Part shown: positions 37,253 to 45,610 of the stretch, piece by piece
Position numbering within the stretch: the stretch's first letter is position 1
Layout of the letters: the number at the start of each line of letters is the position of its first letter
Assembly (NCBI RefSeq): GCF_014193675.1
Contig: NZ_BLXZ01000004.1
Location: 62,001-126,000, forward strand
Source of the DNA: Geomonas limicola
GTDB taxonomy: Bacteria > Desulfobacterota > Desulfuromonadia > Geobacterales > Geobacteraceae
DNA: 64,000 nt
Direction: 5' to 3'
The notes under the pieces: model-generated
Databases searched by the model: none
Seen by the model: the letters and a program-made list of their open reading frames with translations, nothing else
What the model was told of the DNA's origin: nothing
Program-made: the position numbers and the translations under genes

Positions 37253-37774
37253 TCAGCCCCCAGAATCCTTTTTCAGTTCCCGCAGCCTTTCTTGCGCCCT
37301 GGAGCGCACCGCCACCCGATCCTCCGCCAGGTTGTCTAGGTATCCCAACAATGCCTCGAGTAGGAATAGAGGAGTCACCCTATCCGGCAGATCACTCCGA
37401 ACCAGGAACTCGAACTCACGACCATCCAGGATCACCCGGCCGCGGCGCTTCCGATTGTAGACCAGGACGTGGTTGTACAGTTGTGTTGTGCCGACCGATA
37501 GGCCGTTGAAATCGTTTGGAGAGACCAGCAGAAAATCCGCATTACCCAAGAACACGCGTACCAGCTCTTCAGGATCCGCCGGCAGCACCCCAAAACGCGA
37601 CAGTTTAGGGTAGTGGTACATCCCGCGGCCGACCCGGACAACGAGTTGCGCAGCCAGGAGCCTACCAAGCACCCGATCAATGCCGTTGAGACGGCCGATG
37701 AGATCCGACCGCCGGAAGACGCAACCAGGTTGCAAATACTCTAAGAAACTTGCCTCACCAAAGACCTTGTCCAT
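37253..37774 (-). CDS. AbiEi-like (DUF6088) antitoxin-family protein, orphan
   Basis: 173 aa with an N-terminal winged helix (FRRSDLIGRLNGIDRVLGRLLAAQ) then VVRVGRGMYHYPKLSRFG, the pattern of AbiEi/DUF6088 antitoxins of type IV systems. In a complete system a nucleotidyltransferase toxin (AbiEii) follows; here the next gene on this strand is far off and no toxin is visible. It therefore appears orphaned, and a broken second copy of its end is at 36011-36090. Confidence 0.75.
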   Translation of the reverse strand: MDKVFGEASFLEYLQPGCVFRRSDLIGRLNGIDRVLGRLLAAQLVVRVGRGMYHYPKLSRFGVLPADPEELVRVFLGNADFLLVSPNDFNGLSVGTTQLYNHVLVYNRKRRGRVILDGREFEFLVRSDLPDRVTPLFLLEALLGYLDNLAEDRVAVRSRAQERLRELKKDSGG

Positions 37775-37801
37775 CTCTTCTTAATCACCTCGGAACCATC
37801 C

Positions 37802-38374
37802 TCATGGCGCAGTTCCTCTTGGCTTCGGCTGCCGGCCCTTGCCTCTCAGCGCCTTGCGGAACTCCCAGGGCGGTTGTGGGTTCCCTTGCTGCCACAGCCC
37901 CAGTCTCTCCCGCCTGGCCGCCGCCTCTGACGCGATATATCCAGATGCGTGGGGACGATCGAGATACTGACGGTAGGCCCATGCCCACCCCTCTCTGACC
38001 ATCTCCTGATTGATGTCGCGGTTGCCGAGGCGCAGGATAGCCACGGATCTCTTGTATCGATCAATATCCATTATCTCTGCGGCTACCTGTTTCCCTGCGA
38101 CCTTATGGCGGAGCGCCTGGTGCGCCTCACCGCCGTACGGCTGCCCAGGTTTGACGACCGCCTTGGTTCTCGAGTTTCTTTTCTCTGTCTCTGGCGCATC
38201 TATCCCGAAAAGTCTGACCTTGACCTTCACGCCGGATGAATCTATTACCTGTACCGTGTCGCCGTCCGTCACTCTCGTGACCGCTCCATTGATGACTCGG
38301 ATGGGGGGCTTGGCGAAAGCAGGGAAGGTACCGAGAAGCGTAAGAAGTATTGTAGGGATTGCCCATTTCAACAT
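37802..38374 (-). CDS. secreted thermonuclease-like protein (SNase fold)
   Basis: 190 aa with a signal peptide (MLKWAIPTILLTLLGTFPAFA) and a staphylococcal nuclease domain: VTRVTDGDTVQVI, RLFGIDAPETE and DRYKRSVAILRLGNRDIN, with catalytic-type Arg and Glu/Asp positions kept. The Pro/Arg-rich tail follows. Ca2+-dependent cleavage of DNA or RNA outside the cytoplasm is expected. SNase-like genes are frequent cargo of plasmids and integrated elements. Confidence 0.9.
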   Translation of the reverse strand: MLKWAIPTILLTLLGTFPAFAKPPIRVINGAVTRVTDGDTVQVIDSSGVKVKVRLFGIDAPETEKRNSRTKAVVKPGQPYGGEAHQALRHKVAGKQVAAEIMDIDRYKRSVAILRLGNRDINQEMVREGWAWAYRQYLDRPHASGYIASEAAARRERLGLWQQGNPQPPWEFRKALRGKGRQPKPRGTAP

Positions 38375-38464
38375 TTTATCGGCGCCATCTCCCTCGCAGT
38401 ATTTATCCGTTAGATATCAGAGCGTCAGCTAGCAGACCAGGTATTCCACCAGATTCGGTATAAA

Positions 38465-39052
38465 TCAAATCACGGCTGCCGTGATGCCCGCTTTGGCCTT
38501 TGCCTCTGCCAGATACGCAAAGAAAGTTCGTCTGCCAACCCCAGCAATTTTACATACCTCTACTGCTGTCTTCTCGCTGTTTTCGTACAGGATCCTCGCC
38601 TGCTCAAGTTTGTCCTGATCAGTCCGAGGACGACCTCCCGTCTTCCCACGAGCCTTAGCACTTGCCCTGCCTGCTGCTGCGCGTTCAGCCTTTAGGTCAA
38701 GCTCCAACTGGTGGATCACTCCCATGAAGCCCATAAACGCTCGCCCTGTTGCTGTTGACGGGTCTATGTTTTCCCGGAGGCTCTCCACCTGCACGCCCAT
38801 CTTCTCGAGCTCCTGGACTGTGGATAGGAAGTGAAGCAGGCTTCTGCTCATCCTTGAGAGTTCTGCGACAACAACGGTGTCCCCGCTTCTCACATAGCCC
38901 ATCAGTTCAAGCCAGCCTGGACGATTAGCACTTACACCGCTGGCTTTATCGATAAAGATCTTGGTGCACCCGACTGCCTTGAGCTGGTCGAGCTGACTAT
39001 CCAGATTTTGTTCCCTAGTTGACACCCTGGCGTACCCTACCTTATCTCCCAT
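38465..39052 (-). CDS. small serine recombinase (resolvase)
   Basis: 195 aa, close to Tn3-type resolvases and invertases: KVGYARVSTREQNLDSQLDQ, VAELSRMSRSLLHFLS, GVIHQLELDLKAERAAAGR, and a C-terminal HTH (KTAVEVCKIAGVGRRTFFAYL). I start at ATG 39052 with GGAGG upstream. A strong 32-bp crossover-type palindrome and subsites lie immediately upstream, so this is a resolution system for the circular form of element 2. Confidence 0.93.
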   Translation of the reverse strand: MGDKVGYARVSTREQNLDSQLDQLKAVGCTKIFIDKASGVSANRPGWLELMGYVRSGDTVVVAELSRMSRSLLHFLSTVQELEKMGVQVESLRENIDPSTATGRAFMGFMGVIHQLELDLKAERAAAGRASAKARGKTGGRPRTDQDKLEQARILYENSEKTAVEVCKIAGVGRRTFFAYLAEAKAKAGITAAVI

Positions 39053-39061
39053 ACCACCTCC

Positions 39062-39207
39062 TGTGCGAAAACCTAACGTCGCCAACATATACCCGCACTT
39101 TGTTAGTTGCAACACTTTTTGCACTCAAATCGTCAATAAAAACCCCGCGAGGAGGAGTCCCAGGCGGGGTGTGCGGACAGTGCGAAAAGTAAACTTTTTG
39201 CACTGTC
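39062..39207. other. probable res site of the element 2 resolvase
   Basis: GACAGTGCGAAAAGT-AA-ACTTTTTGCACTGTC (39176-39207) is a 15+2+15 palindrome with one mismatch and an AA core, a typical crossover site. Half-sites GTGCGAAAA (39062-39070) and ACTTTTTGCACT (near 39114-39125) resemble accessory subsites toward the gene. A GC hairpin (CCCCGCGAGG ... CAGGCGGGG) lies between. Confidence 0.75.
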
Positions 39208-39272
39208 AAAAATGCTCAAATTCTCTGCCATATAACGGTAATTAAACCGTATGCAACCTACGCCAAGCCAGC

Positions 39273-39668
39273 TCAAATACCCATTTTTTTAAGTACCACC
39301 TCAGCCACATCTGCCGGCAGTGGGTATTTGTTCTGGAGGACCCACCCCCAGTTCCTGCCCCATTTCTCAACGAAACATGCCTTAACCTCTCCGTCAAAGG
39401 GGATTCGCTCCCTGACATTCAGGATCTTGTCGAACTTCAGCTTAACCCGATAAAAGAACAGGCCGTTATCCCAAATAGGGGTGTCATCCATATAAGCCGT
39501 GCCGGCCACTCTAGCGACGCCAGCCAACTCATTATCAACTTTGAATACCAGGATATCTCCGACTGCCCAGGACTTCGGAGCGAAACTGTTGGCACCCCAA
39601 AGCTTGTGCTTGCAGCAAACCTTAAAGTGGTCTCCACTCAGAGAACAAATTCTGACTTTGGCCTGCAT
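39273..39668 (-). CDS. EVE/PUA-like domain protein
   Basis: 131 aa with the look of an EVE/PUA-superfamily fold: HKLWGANSFAPKSWAVGDI, LVFKVDNELAGVARVAGTAY and GLFFYRVKLKFDKIL. Such domains bind modified bases and often accompany restriction-modification or McrBC-like systems. Its place next to Vsr, the endonuclease and a C5 methylase fits that. GGGAGGTACG precedes the ATG. The family call is tentative. Confidence 0.65.
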   Translation of the reverse strand: MQAKVRICSLSGDHFKVCCKHKLWGANSFAPKSWAVGDILVFKVDNELAGVARVAGTAYMDDTPIWDNGLFFYRVKLKFDKILNVRERIPFDGEVKACFVEKWGRNWGWVLQNKYPLPADVAEVVLKKMGI

Positions 39669-39682
39669 CGTACCTCCCGTGT

Positions 39683-40129
39683 CTAGTCCATGGGACTTGT
39701 GGATTTTATCTCCTCGATCAACAAATCGATTATCTCAGAGTTGATTTCACATTCCCATACCACGACCACCCTCCACCTATCTGATTGCAACACAGCATGG
39801 TTAGCAGCATCCCGCTCTGAGTTTCGCAGTAGCTTCTTTTCCCAGTATTCTCGACTGCTCGCCGGGATCGTTGCCCGCTTGCAACCCGGGTGCTGGTGCC
39901 AAAAACACCCGTTCACGAAAAGCGCAATTCGGCGGGATGGGAAAACAATATCAGGGTTTCCGGGAAGGTCTTTTCGATGGATCCGGAAGCGGAGGCCAGC
40001 CCTATGAAGAGCAGATCTAATTAGGACTTCCGGGGAGGTATTTTTAGACCGCACCCTGGCCATGATCTCTGATCTGGTCAGGGGCGGCTTTGGTGGGGAA
40101 GAGCTCTTATTCTTTCCTTTGGCCTGCAT
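39683..40129 (-). CDS. vsr: very short patch repair endonuclease
   Basis: 148 aa Vsr. It nicks beside T:G mismatches formed when m5C deaminates, starting repair back to C:G. Signatures: MARVRSKNTSPEVLIRSALH, DLPGNPDIVFPSRRIALFVN, the zinc-binding GCFWHQHPGCKRATIP and VVWECEI. Vsr usually travels with a C5 methylase, as here. Confidence 0.95.
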   Translation of the reverse strand: MQAKGKNKSSSPPKPPLTRSEIMARVRSKNTSPEVLIRSALHRAGLRFRIHRKDLPGNPDIVFPSRRIALFVNGCFWHQHPGCKRATIPASSREYWEKKLLRNSERDAANHAVLQSDRWRVVVVWECEINSEIIDLLIEEIKSTSPMD

Positions 40130-40156
40130 GGATGTCCTTCCAGGCAGCGCGACGGC

Positions 40157-40873
40157 TTACTCTTCGGGCTCCGCTCCCTGTTTCTTAGCCTTTTCTTCAA
40201 GGCCACGCAATCGTCTCTCTGTCAATGCACGCAGCCTGGTTGCCTGAGTAAGAAGGGTATTCCTCAGTCCTCTTTGAACCTGGCGCTCACTGATAATCTG
40301 CGCCAACCGCGATAATGTGGATGCACGACGAGCAATTCGGACGTCAGGATGGTTCCGGATGGCAAAAACTTCGTCAGAGACCACGATTCCTTTATAGGAA
40401 TGGGGGATTTCCACCTCGAAATCCGGCTTTCCTGGCTCTTTTTCGTTTAGAACCGCCTTGAAGCTTGACTCCTCGCGGAGCTTTACGAAGATTTGATACT
40501 CCAGAGCATTCAGAATTTTTTTTGCGGCAGCATCTTTAGAATCCTTCCCCTCCAACTCAGGCAAGGGCCAGACCTCGATCTGATAAACCTCAAACGGATC
40601 CAGCACGTTCATAGCAACCGCATCTGTCCTTTGATTTGTCAGGTGACGCCTAATTCTTGTTCTGATTTGCTCGTTGGTTTGTCCTACGTAGATTGGCTCT
40701 TTGTCGTAGTCAAAAAAAGCATAGATGCCGAACTGAAAATTCCCAACCTTCTTTTTGGCCTTTGAGCCGGGAACCTCAACTTCCATGTCAAGAAACTCTG
40801 CCAATTTTTGGCGAAGTTCTTCTGTTTCAAAAGGTGGCTTGTGTGTCGCATCAGACTTAGGCGGCCCTGGCAT
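40157..40873 (-). CDS. GIY-YIG family restriction endonuclease
   Basis: 238 aa with a GIY-YIG nuclease core: FGIYAFFDYDKEPIYVGQTN (GIY and YVG), Arg in RTRIRRHL and a downstream Glu. It resembles the Eco29kI kind of type II enzyme rather than a homing nuclease, because it sits directly downstream of a C5 methylase in the same direction with Vsr after it. The C-terminal third is basic and helical. The recognition sequence cannot be told. Confidence 0.8.
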   Translation of the reverse strand: MPGPPKSDATHKPPFETEELRQKLAEFLDMEVEVPGSKAKKKVGNFQFGIYAFFDYDKEPIYVGQTNEQIRTRIRRHLTNQRTDAVAMNVLDPFEVYQIEVWPLPELEGKDSKDAAAKKILNALEYQIFVKLREESSFKAVLNEKEPGKPDFEVEIPHSYKGIVVSDEVFAIRNHPDVRIARRASTLSRLAQIISERQVQRGLRNTLLTQATRLRALTERRLRGLEEKAKKQGAEPEE

Positions 40874-40946
40874 TAAAACCTCTAGGTTAGGAGGATTTAT
40901 TCAAGCCGCCTTTTTACACCTTTTGTTAGTTCCATACAACCTGAAA

Positions 40947-42119
40947 TTACCCGCCAACAGCAAGATCTTCTATTTCGTTATGGCCAGCCAGCACCGGCTC
41001 GAAGATATTCGCGGCCAAATGCCGGACCACAGGAACCGCAACCCCGTCACCAGCAAGATGATATGCTTCGTTGTACTTCGTCGGAAGGACGTAGCTCTCC
41101 GGGAGGCCCATCAGCCGGGCCGCTTCCCTGGGGGAGAGAAGGCGGGTGCGCACCAGATCGCCATCAACAACAATGAGGGTCTGCCTGGAGGAGCCACCCG
41201 TTGGGGTTCTAAGGCAACCCGCAAGATCGTCAAACCGAACCTCGGCCCGCTGATGTTTGGTGCCGTCGGCATCAGGTCTCGTCCTGCGGTAGATGCCGCC
41301 CACCATCCTGCGGCCGACACGCTTTGCCTGCACGACCTTGGCAAAGTTAGTATCGCTCATCAGAGAGAGCAGGTACCTCGTCTCGTCTGGGGTATGCCAC
41401 TCAACACCCTGAGGATTTTCTTCGATGATATCGGCGAATCTGACGCCATGAGGTTCGGGAACCGGAAGGTTCCACCAGACCCACCGCCTTTTTGCCTCTG
41501 CCGAGAGTTCTGCCTGGGCCTCGATCAAGGCATCAGGGTGCCAGGGCGTAACGGCATTGTTTGCAGCGAGTCCGACAGGAACATCCATGTCGCCGCGGAT
41601 ACCGACCACGAACAACCGAGGACGAGACTGGGGCAAGAAGTGCTTCGCGTCAATGACCATGGCACCAAACGAGTATCCTGCACCGGAGAACGCCGAGCAA
41701 AGAGCTGCGAAATCCTTGCCGTCATTGGAGGTTAGAGCGCCGTACACGTTTTCCAGCACAATGATTTTCGGGCCGCGGCCTTCATCCAGGAGGGCTCGCA
41801 TCAGCCGCCAGAAAGGCCAGAAAGTGCCGGATCTGGTTTGCGCTTTTGATGCCCAGTGGCCGATGCCGACGTAGTTGCCGGCAAGGGAAAGGTCCTGGCA
41901 GGGGAAGGACGCCCAAGCAAGGTCCGGTGCGCCGGGAAGCTGAGCGGTAGTGATCAGATTGATGTCTTCGTGGAGTAGGTCGCCCGCCCCCCAGTTCTGG
42001 CGATAGGCTGCCGCCTTCTTGGCGCTGAAATCATTGGCAAAAAGGCAGTTCCAGTTGTCGGAACCAAGCCCGGCCCTTGCCATCCCACCGCCAGCGAAAA
42101 ACTCGTAAAAACCGTGCAT
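40947..42119 (-). CDS. DNA (cytosine-5-)-methyltransferase
   Basis: 390 aa m5C methylase. Motif I FYEFFAGGGMARAGLG, catalytic motif IV ASFPCQDLSLAGN with its PCQ, motif VI VLENVYGAL, motif VIII LPQSRPRLFVVG, and the C-terminal motifs IX and X LLSPREAARLMGLPESY and GDGVAVPVVRHLA. The target-recognition part lies about residues 225-310. I start at ATG 42119 after AGAGGTGTAGT. It protects DNA against the adjacent GIY-YIG nuclease. Confidence 0.95.
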   Translation of the reverse strand: MHGFYEFFAGGGMARAGLGSDNWNCLFANDFSAKKAAAYRQNWGAGDLLHEDINLITTAQLPGAPDLAWASFPCQDLSLAGNYVGIGHWASKAQTRSGTFWPFWRLMRALLDEGRGPKIIVLENVYGALTSNDGKDFAALCSAFSGAGYSFGAMVIDAKHFLPQSRPRLFVVGIRGDMDVPVGLAANNAVTPWHPDALIEAQAELSAEAKRRWVWWNLPVPEPHGVRFADIIEENPQGVEWHTPDETRYLLSLMSDTNFAKVVQAKRVGRRMVGGIYRRTRPDADGTKHQRAEVRFDDLAGCLRTPTGGSSRQTLIVVDGDLVRTRLLSPREAARLMGLPESYVLPTKYNEAYHLAGDGVAVPVVRHLAANIFEPVLAGHNEIEDLAVGG

Positions 42120-42212
42120 ACTACACCTCTTAGACATAATTTGTATAATATTCTGTTCCAGCCATCAACAGTTATTAGGGGGCTAAAAAAAATCGATATA
42201 CGGCTCGACTCT

Positions 42213-42542
42213 CTACTCGTCGTCAGGCTCCGATTCAGGGTAGCACTTCAGGCAGAACCATTTGTCCTCGCAATACGGCTCCTCATACAGGGCCACTCCC
42301 TCGGGGTACTGCTTGAACTCGCCGCAGCAATCACACTTCTGCCCTTGCGCCAACAGTCGTGCCCTATCAAAGGCAGCTTCGCCGCCTTTCCTGACAGCCA
42401 GACTTTCTACCGAAGCATCTGCGTCTATCAGTTCCCTAGTGGCAAGCTTAGCTGTCAGGGCCGGGTTCTCGGTTCCCTCCGGGGTGCCGGTCGTCGGCTT
42501 TTTGGCCTCGGCAGCGATTTCCTTCCGGTCCAATGCGCCCAT
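42213..42542 (-). CDS. zinc-binding hypothetical protein of the R-M cluster
   Basis: 109 aa with CDCCGEFKQYPEGVALYE ... CEDKWFCLKC, two or more Cys pairs that should hold a zinc, following a charged helical N-terminus. It has AGGAGGAGAAT upstream. It lies between the HTH regulator and the methylase and is probably in the same transcript. Function unknown. Confidence 0.65.
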   Translation of the reverse strand: MGALDRKEIAAEAKKPTTGTPEGTENPALTAKLATRELIDADASVESLAVRKGGEAAFDRARLLAQGQKCDCCGEFKQYPEGVALYEEPYCEDKWFCLKCYPESEPDDE

Positions 42543-42551
42543 ATTCTCCTC

Positions 42552-42809
42552 CTATTTCAGGTCGCAAATCGGCAGGCTTTCGCAGCCGATAACTTTCAAG
42601 CACTTCAAAAAGAACCCGGCTCCAAAGCTGCCCCGGCTCAGTTTGCAATCCACGCTTGCTTTGGTGGTTGCAAGCCCTGCGGCTGAAAGGCGATTTGCCA
42701 GATCCTGGTGCGAGATGTTTCGCCGAGCGAGTTCCGCCTTTAACAGGCATTTTGCCTCGTCATTCAGGCCCGCCTCCAAATCGGTTTTTTTCGAGACTTC
42801 TGTTGGCAT
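42552..42809 (-). CDS. DUF6471-like small HTH protein, possible R-M controller
   Basis: 85 aa from ATG 42809. The body, LKAELARRNISHQDLANRLS and CKLSRGSFGAGFFLKCLKVI, follows the DUF6471 helix-turn-helix pattern seen at the head of some restriction-modification clusters. A perfect 12-bp palindrome 14 bases upstream is its likely operator. Timing control of the methylase and nuclease is a reasonable guess. Confidence 0.7.
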   Translation of the reverse strand: MPTEVSKKTDLEAGLNDEAKCLLKAELARRNISHQDLANRLSAAGLATTKASVDCKLSRGSFGAGFFLKCLKVIGCESLPICDLK

Positions 42810-42823
42810 CAAAGTTCCCAAGC

Positions 42824-42857
42824 TATCATTTATGACTATATATTATCATAAATGATA
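42824..42857. promoter_or_regulatory. operator palindrome before the R-M cluster
   Basis: TATCATTTATGA (42824-42835) and TCATAAATGATA (42846-42857) are perfect inverted 12-mers with a 10-base AT-rich spacer, overlapping the promoter region of the HTH gene. Confidence 0.75.
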
Positions 42858-42873
42858 AGATAAATTCAACCTA

Positions 42874-43491
42874 TTAGTCTATATATCGACCTTTGCTATT
42901 AAACTGAGGGTGTGGACTCCCATGCAACGATAGGCCTGGCTGATGCCAAAGTATGTCGCAAGGTGGTCGCAAGGTGGTCGCGGGGTGGTCGCGGGGTGTC
43001 GGAAAAGGTGTCGTATTTAGGTGGTTCTCTGGAATTTGATGGAATATTGGTACCTTGTGGGGGTGTGCATCCATGATATGCCAAACCTCACCATGCCCAG
43101 AACTGGCACTTTGCGTGGTGGATTCCGGTTGAATGGGCATGAAATGGTCTGGCATGAAGCGGCCCTCCTAAAAGGTCAAACCAAAGTAATTCCAAGTGGT
43201 TGGAGATATGGTGTGGATTTAGGTCCACTTTGGACTGAACCTTTTATGGTCGGATCTTGGTCATCTTGAGCGCTTCTTACAGTCGTTATACCTGGCAATG
43301 GAAGGGGAAATGACCGCCCGGGCATCCGCGATATGCCAACGTGAGAGGGCGCGAAACTGAGTCAAATAGTGATGTTAGCTGCCAGTTGCTGATCGCCTGG
43401 CCTTCCCCCGGCCTGGCCGCCTGGTGGTGTGTGACGGTGTGGCGCTTTGCTATCTGGTTATTGGTTATCCGAGATTCCGCCTAGCCCTCAT
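42874..43491. other. 618-bp noncoding region between the R-M cluster and the tyrosine recombinase
   Basis: Both genes point leftward, so this is upstream of R-M and downstream of the recombinase. It contains four short tandem GGTGGTCGC/GGGGTGGTCGC units (about 42960-43003). Reading frames here have no ribosome sites or familiar motifs. I see no supported gene. Confidence 0.5.
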
Positions 43492-44430
43492 TTACCTTAG
43501 ATAATGCTCCGTTATGTCCGACCTTTCATGCCCCATTTCGTTCGAGACGAGGTATAAAGCTTCTTCCCGCGTTTTTCCTCTCTCTTGTAGTTCGGCAAAC
43601 CGTTCCTGAGCGAAATTCCAACGCAGTCCGTGACTGCCTGTATAGATCTGTTTTGTTGTAGCTGTGGATTCCTTTAGCCCGTTCCTAACGGCGTCAGGTG
43701 AAACGGAAAACCGCCCGCCTCCTTGTTGTACCGCAGTCTCTAAGGCCCTATAGGTGCTCACCGCGACATAGATGGCCCGCTCCTTGCCGCCTTTCCCGAT
43801 AACGCTGATAACACCCGCTGGTTGTCCTGTGTGTGGTACTGTTGCCACACCTTTCAGTTGATTTTCTTTGATATGCGAGGCCTCCTTGATCCTTGCGCCT
43901 CCCTCGTACTGAACCGAGGCAGCAAGTCGTGCATCGGGGGAAGGCATCGCTGCAACCGCGGCCCAGGGATCCTGATACGCTCTACTGCCCTCAAAACGTG
44001 AAAGTTCCTGCTGTGCCTCTGCTCGCACATCTCTCAGTTCCCAATTATATGACCGCTCAAGGCCGTGCTGTTCCGCGAACCTATTCAGCGCTACTTCCAA
44101 CTTGGTTGCAGCAGAGGCATACTGCTGGAACGTGGCATAGCTCACGCCTTGTTCAATCTTTGATTCAAGGTAGCTTTGAACGTGCGAGGCCTCCAACTTC
44201 GTCATATCCTTTAAGCCAGTTTCGGCCTTGGCATGCTCACCTATCGCTTGCCAAATGTCCCGATATGCATCAGCGGTCGCATACGAGTGGACACCAATTT
44301 CCTTGCCGATCTCAGCCCACGTTTCAGCTCCCTTCTCACGAGCTGCCTCCTTCGCCGTATGCTTACTGCTACCCACGCAGTCCACAGCCTTAAAAAGTTC
44401 GTGAGTCTGCCAATCTATCGTGCCCCGCAT
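43492..44430 (-). CDS. tyrosine recombinase (phage integrase family)
   Basis: 312 aa from ATG 44430 after GGAGGCAGGACAC. The N-terminal half is a SAM-like core-binding domain. The catalytic half keeps Arg I in YEGGARIKEASHI, a Lys in VIGKGGKERAI, H-x-x-R in GSHGLRWNFAQERF, and His-Tyr in EMGHERSDITEHYL. It is far from the element ends, so it probably does not drive integration here; it could act on the circular form or on another site. Confidence 0.85.
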   Translation of the reverse strand: MRGTIDWQTHELFKAVDCVGSSKHTAKEAAREKGAETWAEIGKEIGVHSYATADAYRDIWQAIGEHAKAETGLKDMTKLEASHVQSYLESKIEQGVSYATFQQYASAATKLEVALNRFAEQHGLERSYNWELRDVRAEAQQELSRFEGSRAYQDPWAAVAAMPSPDARLAASVQYEGGARIKEASHIKENQLKGVATVPHTGQPAGVISVIGKGGKERAIYVAVSTYRALETAVQQGGGRFSVSPDAVRNGLKESTATTKQIYTGSHGLRWNFAQERFAELQERGKTREEALYLVSNEMGHERSDITEHYLR

Positions 44431-44938
44431 GTGTCCTGCCTCCTGATTACCTGATATGCAGCATTTATCTACCCCCTGCATTGGGACAACCTGGCTTGAA
44501 CACCGAGCTTTTTTACTGGTAGCTGTCCAGTTCGAACGGAGTGCGTGCCGCGCCATAGGCAACACTTTAAGTAGGGTGTCCGCTCTTCAGCCCTTCCTGC
44601 TCTTTCCCCCCTGCTTCAAAGACAAACGTCCTCACGGGTGATTTTTACTACTAGGTGGGGGGGCTGGCTTTGCTCAGCTGCTATATAAATCCCAGTCGGG
44701 AGATAAAAACGTTGTTGGCACTATATTGCAATAACTCATCTGATAGATATTGTGCAAGCCAGCAAGGTTTTTTATCGCTAACGCGAGCGACTACGTCGCT
44801 TTAGGTTAACACCTAAAGCGACTTATCTCTTGTTATAACAGTCAGTTATAAAATTAATAGTGAAAAACTATCACATCTAAAAAACTCTATTGCTGGCTCG
44901 TACAAATTATATCAGTAAGTAACAAGAGGAGGTAGGAC
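44431..44938. other. 508-bp AT-rich divergent region with a strong hairpin, possible origin
   Basis: It lies between the leftward recombinase and the rightward replication operon. GTCGCTTTAGGT-TAAC-ACCTAAAGCGAC (44795-44822) is a perfect 12-bp stem with no T-run, preceded by GCTAACGCGAGCGAC. The flanks are AT-rich (44690-44930). This is the best candidate for an origin or the control region of element 2. Confidence 0.5.
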
Positions 44939-45610
44939 ATGAATGATTGTAACATCGATGAATTTACAGGGACATATCGCATCGACCTGGAATTAGTAGA
45001 CAAACTTACGGCTCTTAAAGCTTCAGAGCGTAATGAACTCCTGGCGTGGTTAGGGCGGCAAGGCGAGGCGGTGAAGTTGGAGGCGATCAGGCTTCAAACG
45101 GATCTATTGAGTAAATTTAACAACGAGCGCAGAGGTGGGGAGCAGACGACGCAGATACCTAGGGAGAAGCTGGCTGAGGTTCGCTACGCAAACCTGGTGC
45201 TCGCTGTGCTCCACATACGCCATAACGAAAAACGGCTGAAACGGAAAGGCTGCCCAGAGGCTCTGGGTGAAATCCTCAAACACCGTGTAGCGCGAGTCAA
45301 GGCTCTCAAACGTGGAAAGCGAGCACCTGAACGGGAAAAATTTCGGTTGGCCTACTTCCAACTCGTCCAGGTGCTGCGAGACGAGCATCGGCTTTCATGG
45401 AGAGAGGTCGCTGCCTACCTAGCGGTGAACCATAGGACCACCTGGGCGTATGGTTGGATCCGCCAAACTTACAACCATATAGTACGGGAACGAACCCTTG
45501 CAGGCATTGAGAATCCGGTTCCTCAGACGAGCCCAAATCGGTATTGCTGTCCCGATGAAATAAAGGAGTCGGACCAAATTCGAACCTATGGGGGCAAAGA
45601 TGCAAAGTGA
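44939..45610 (+). CDS. hypothetical protein upstream of the replication gene
   Basis: 223 aa with AAGAGGAGGTAGGAC upstream. The first 150 residues are charged and helical (LTALKASERNELLAWLGRQG). A helix-turn-helix-like end, LSWREVAAYLAVNHRTTWAYG, suggests DNA binding. It overlaps the replication gene by 11 bases, so they work together. No family recognised. Confidence 0.7.
   Translation: MNDCNIDEFTGTYRIDLELVDKLTALKASERNELLAWLGRQGEAVKLEAIRLQTDLLSKFNNERRGGEQTTQIPREKLAEVRYANLVLAVLHIRHNEKRLKRKGCPEALGEILKHRVARVKALKRGKRAPEREKFRLAYFQLVQVLRDEHRLSWREVAAYLAVNHRTTWAYGWIRQTYNHIVRERTLAGIENPVPQTSPNRYCCPDEIKESDQIRTYGGKDAK

Noticed and set aside
43021..43269. 82 aa frame between the R-M cluster and tyrosine recombinase
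   Set aside because: No ribosome site, odd composition and no recognisable pattern; treated as noncoding.
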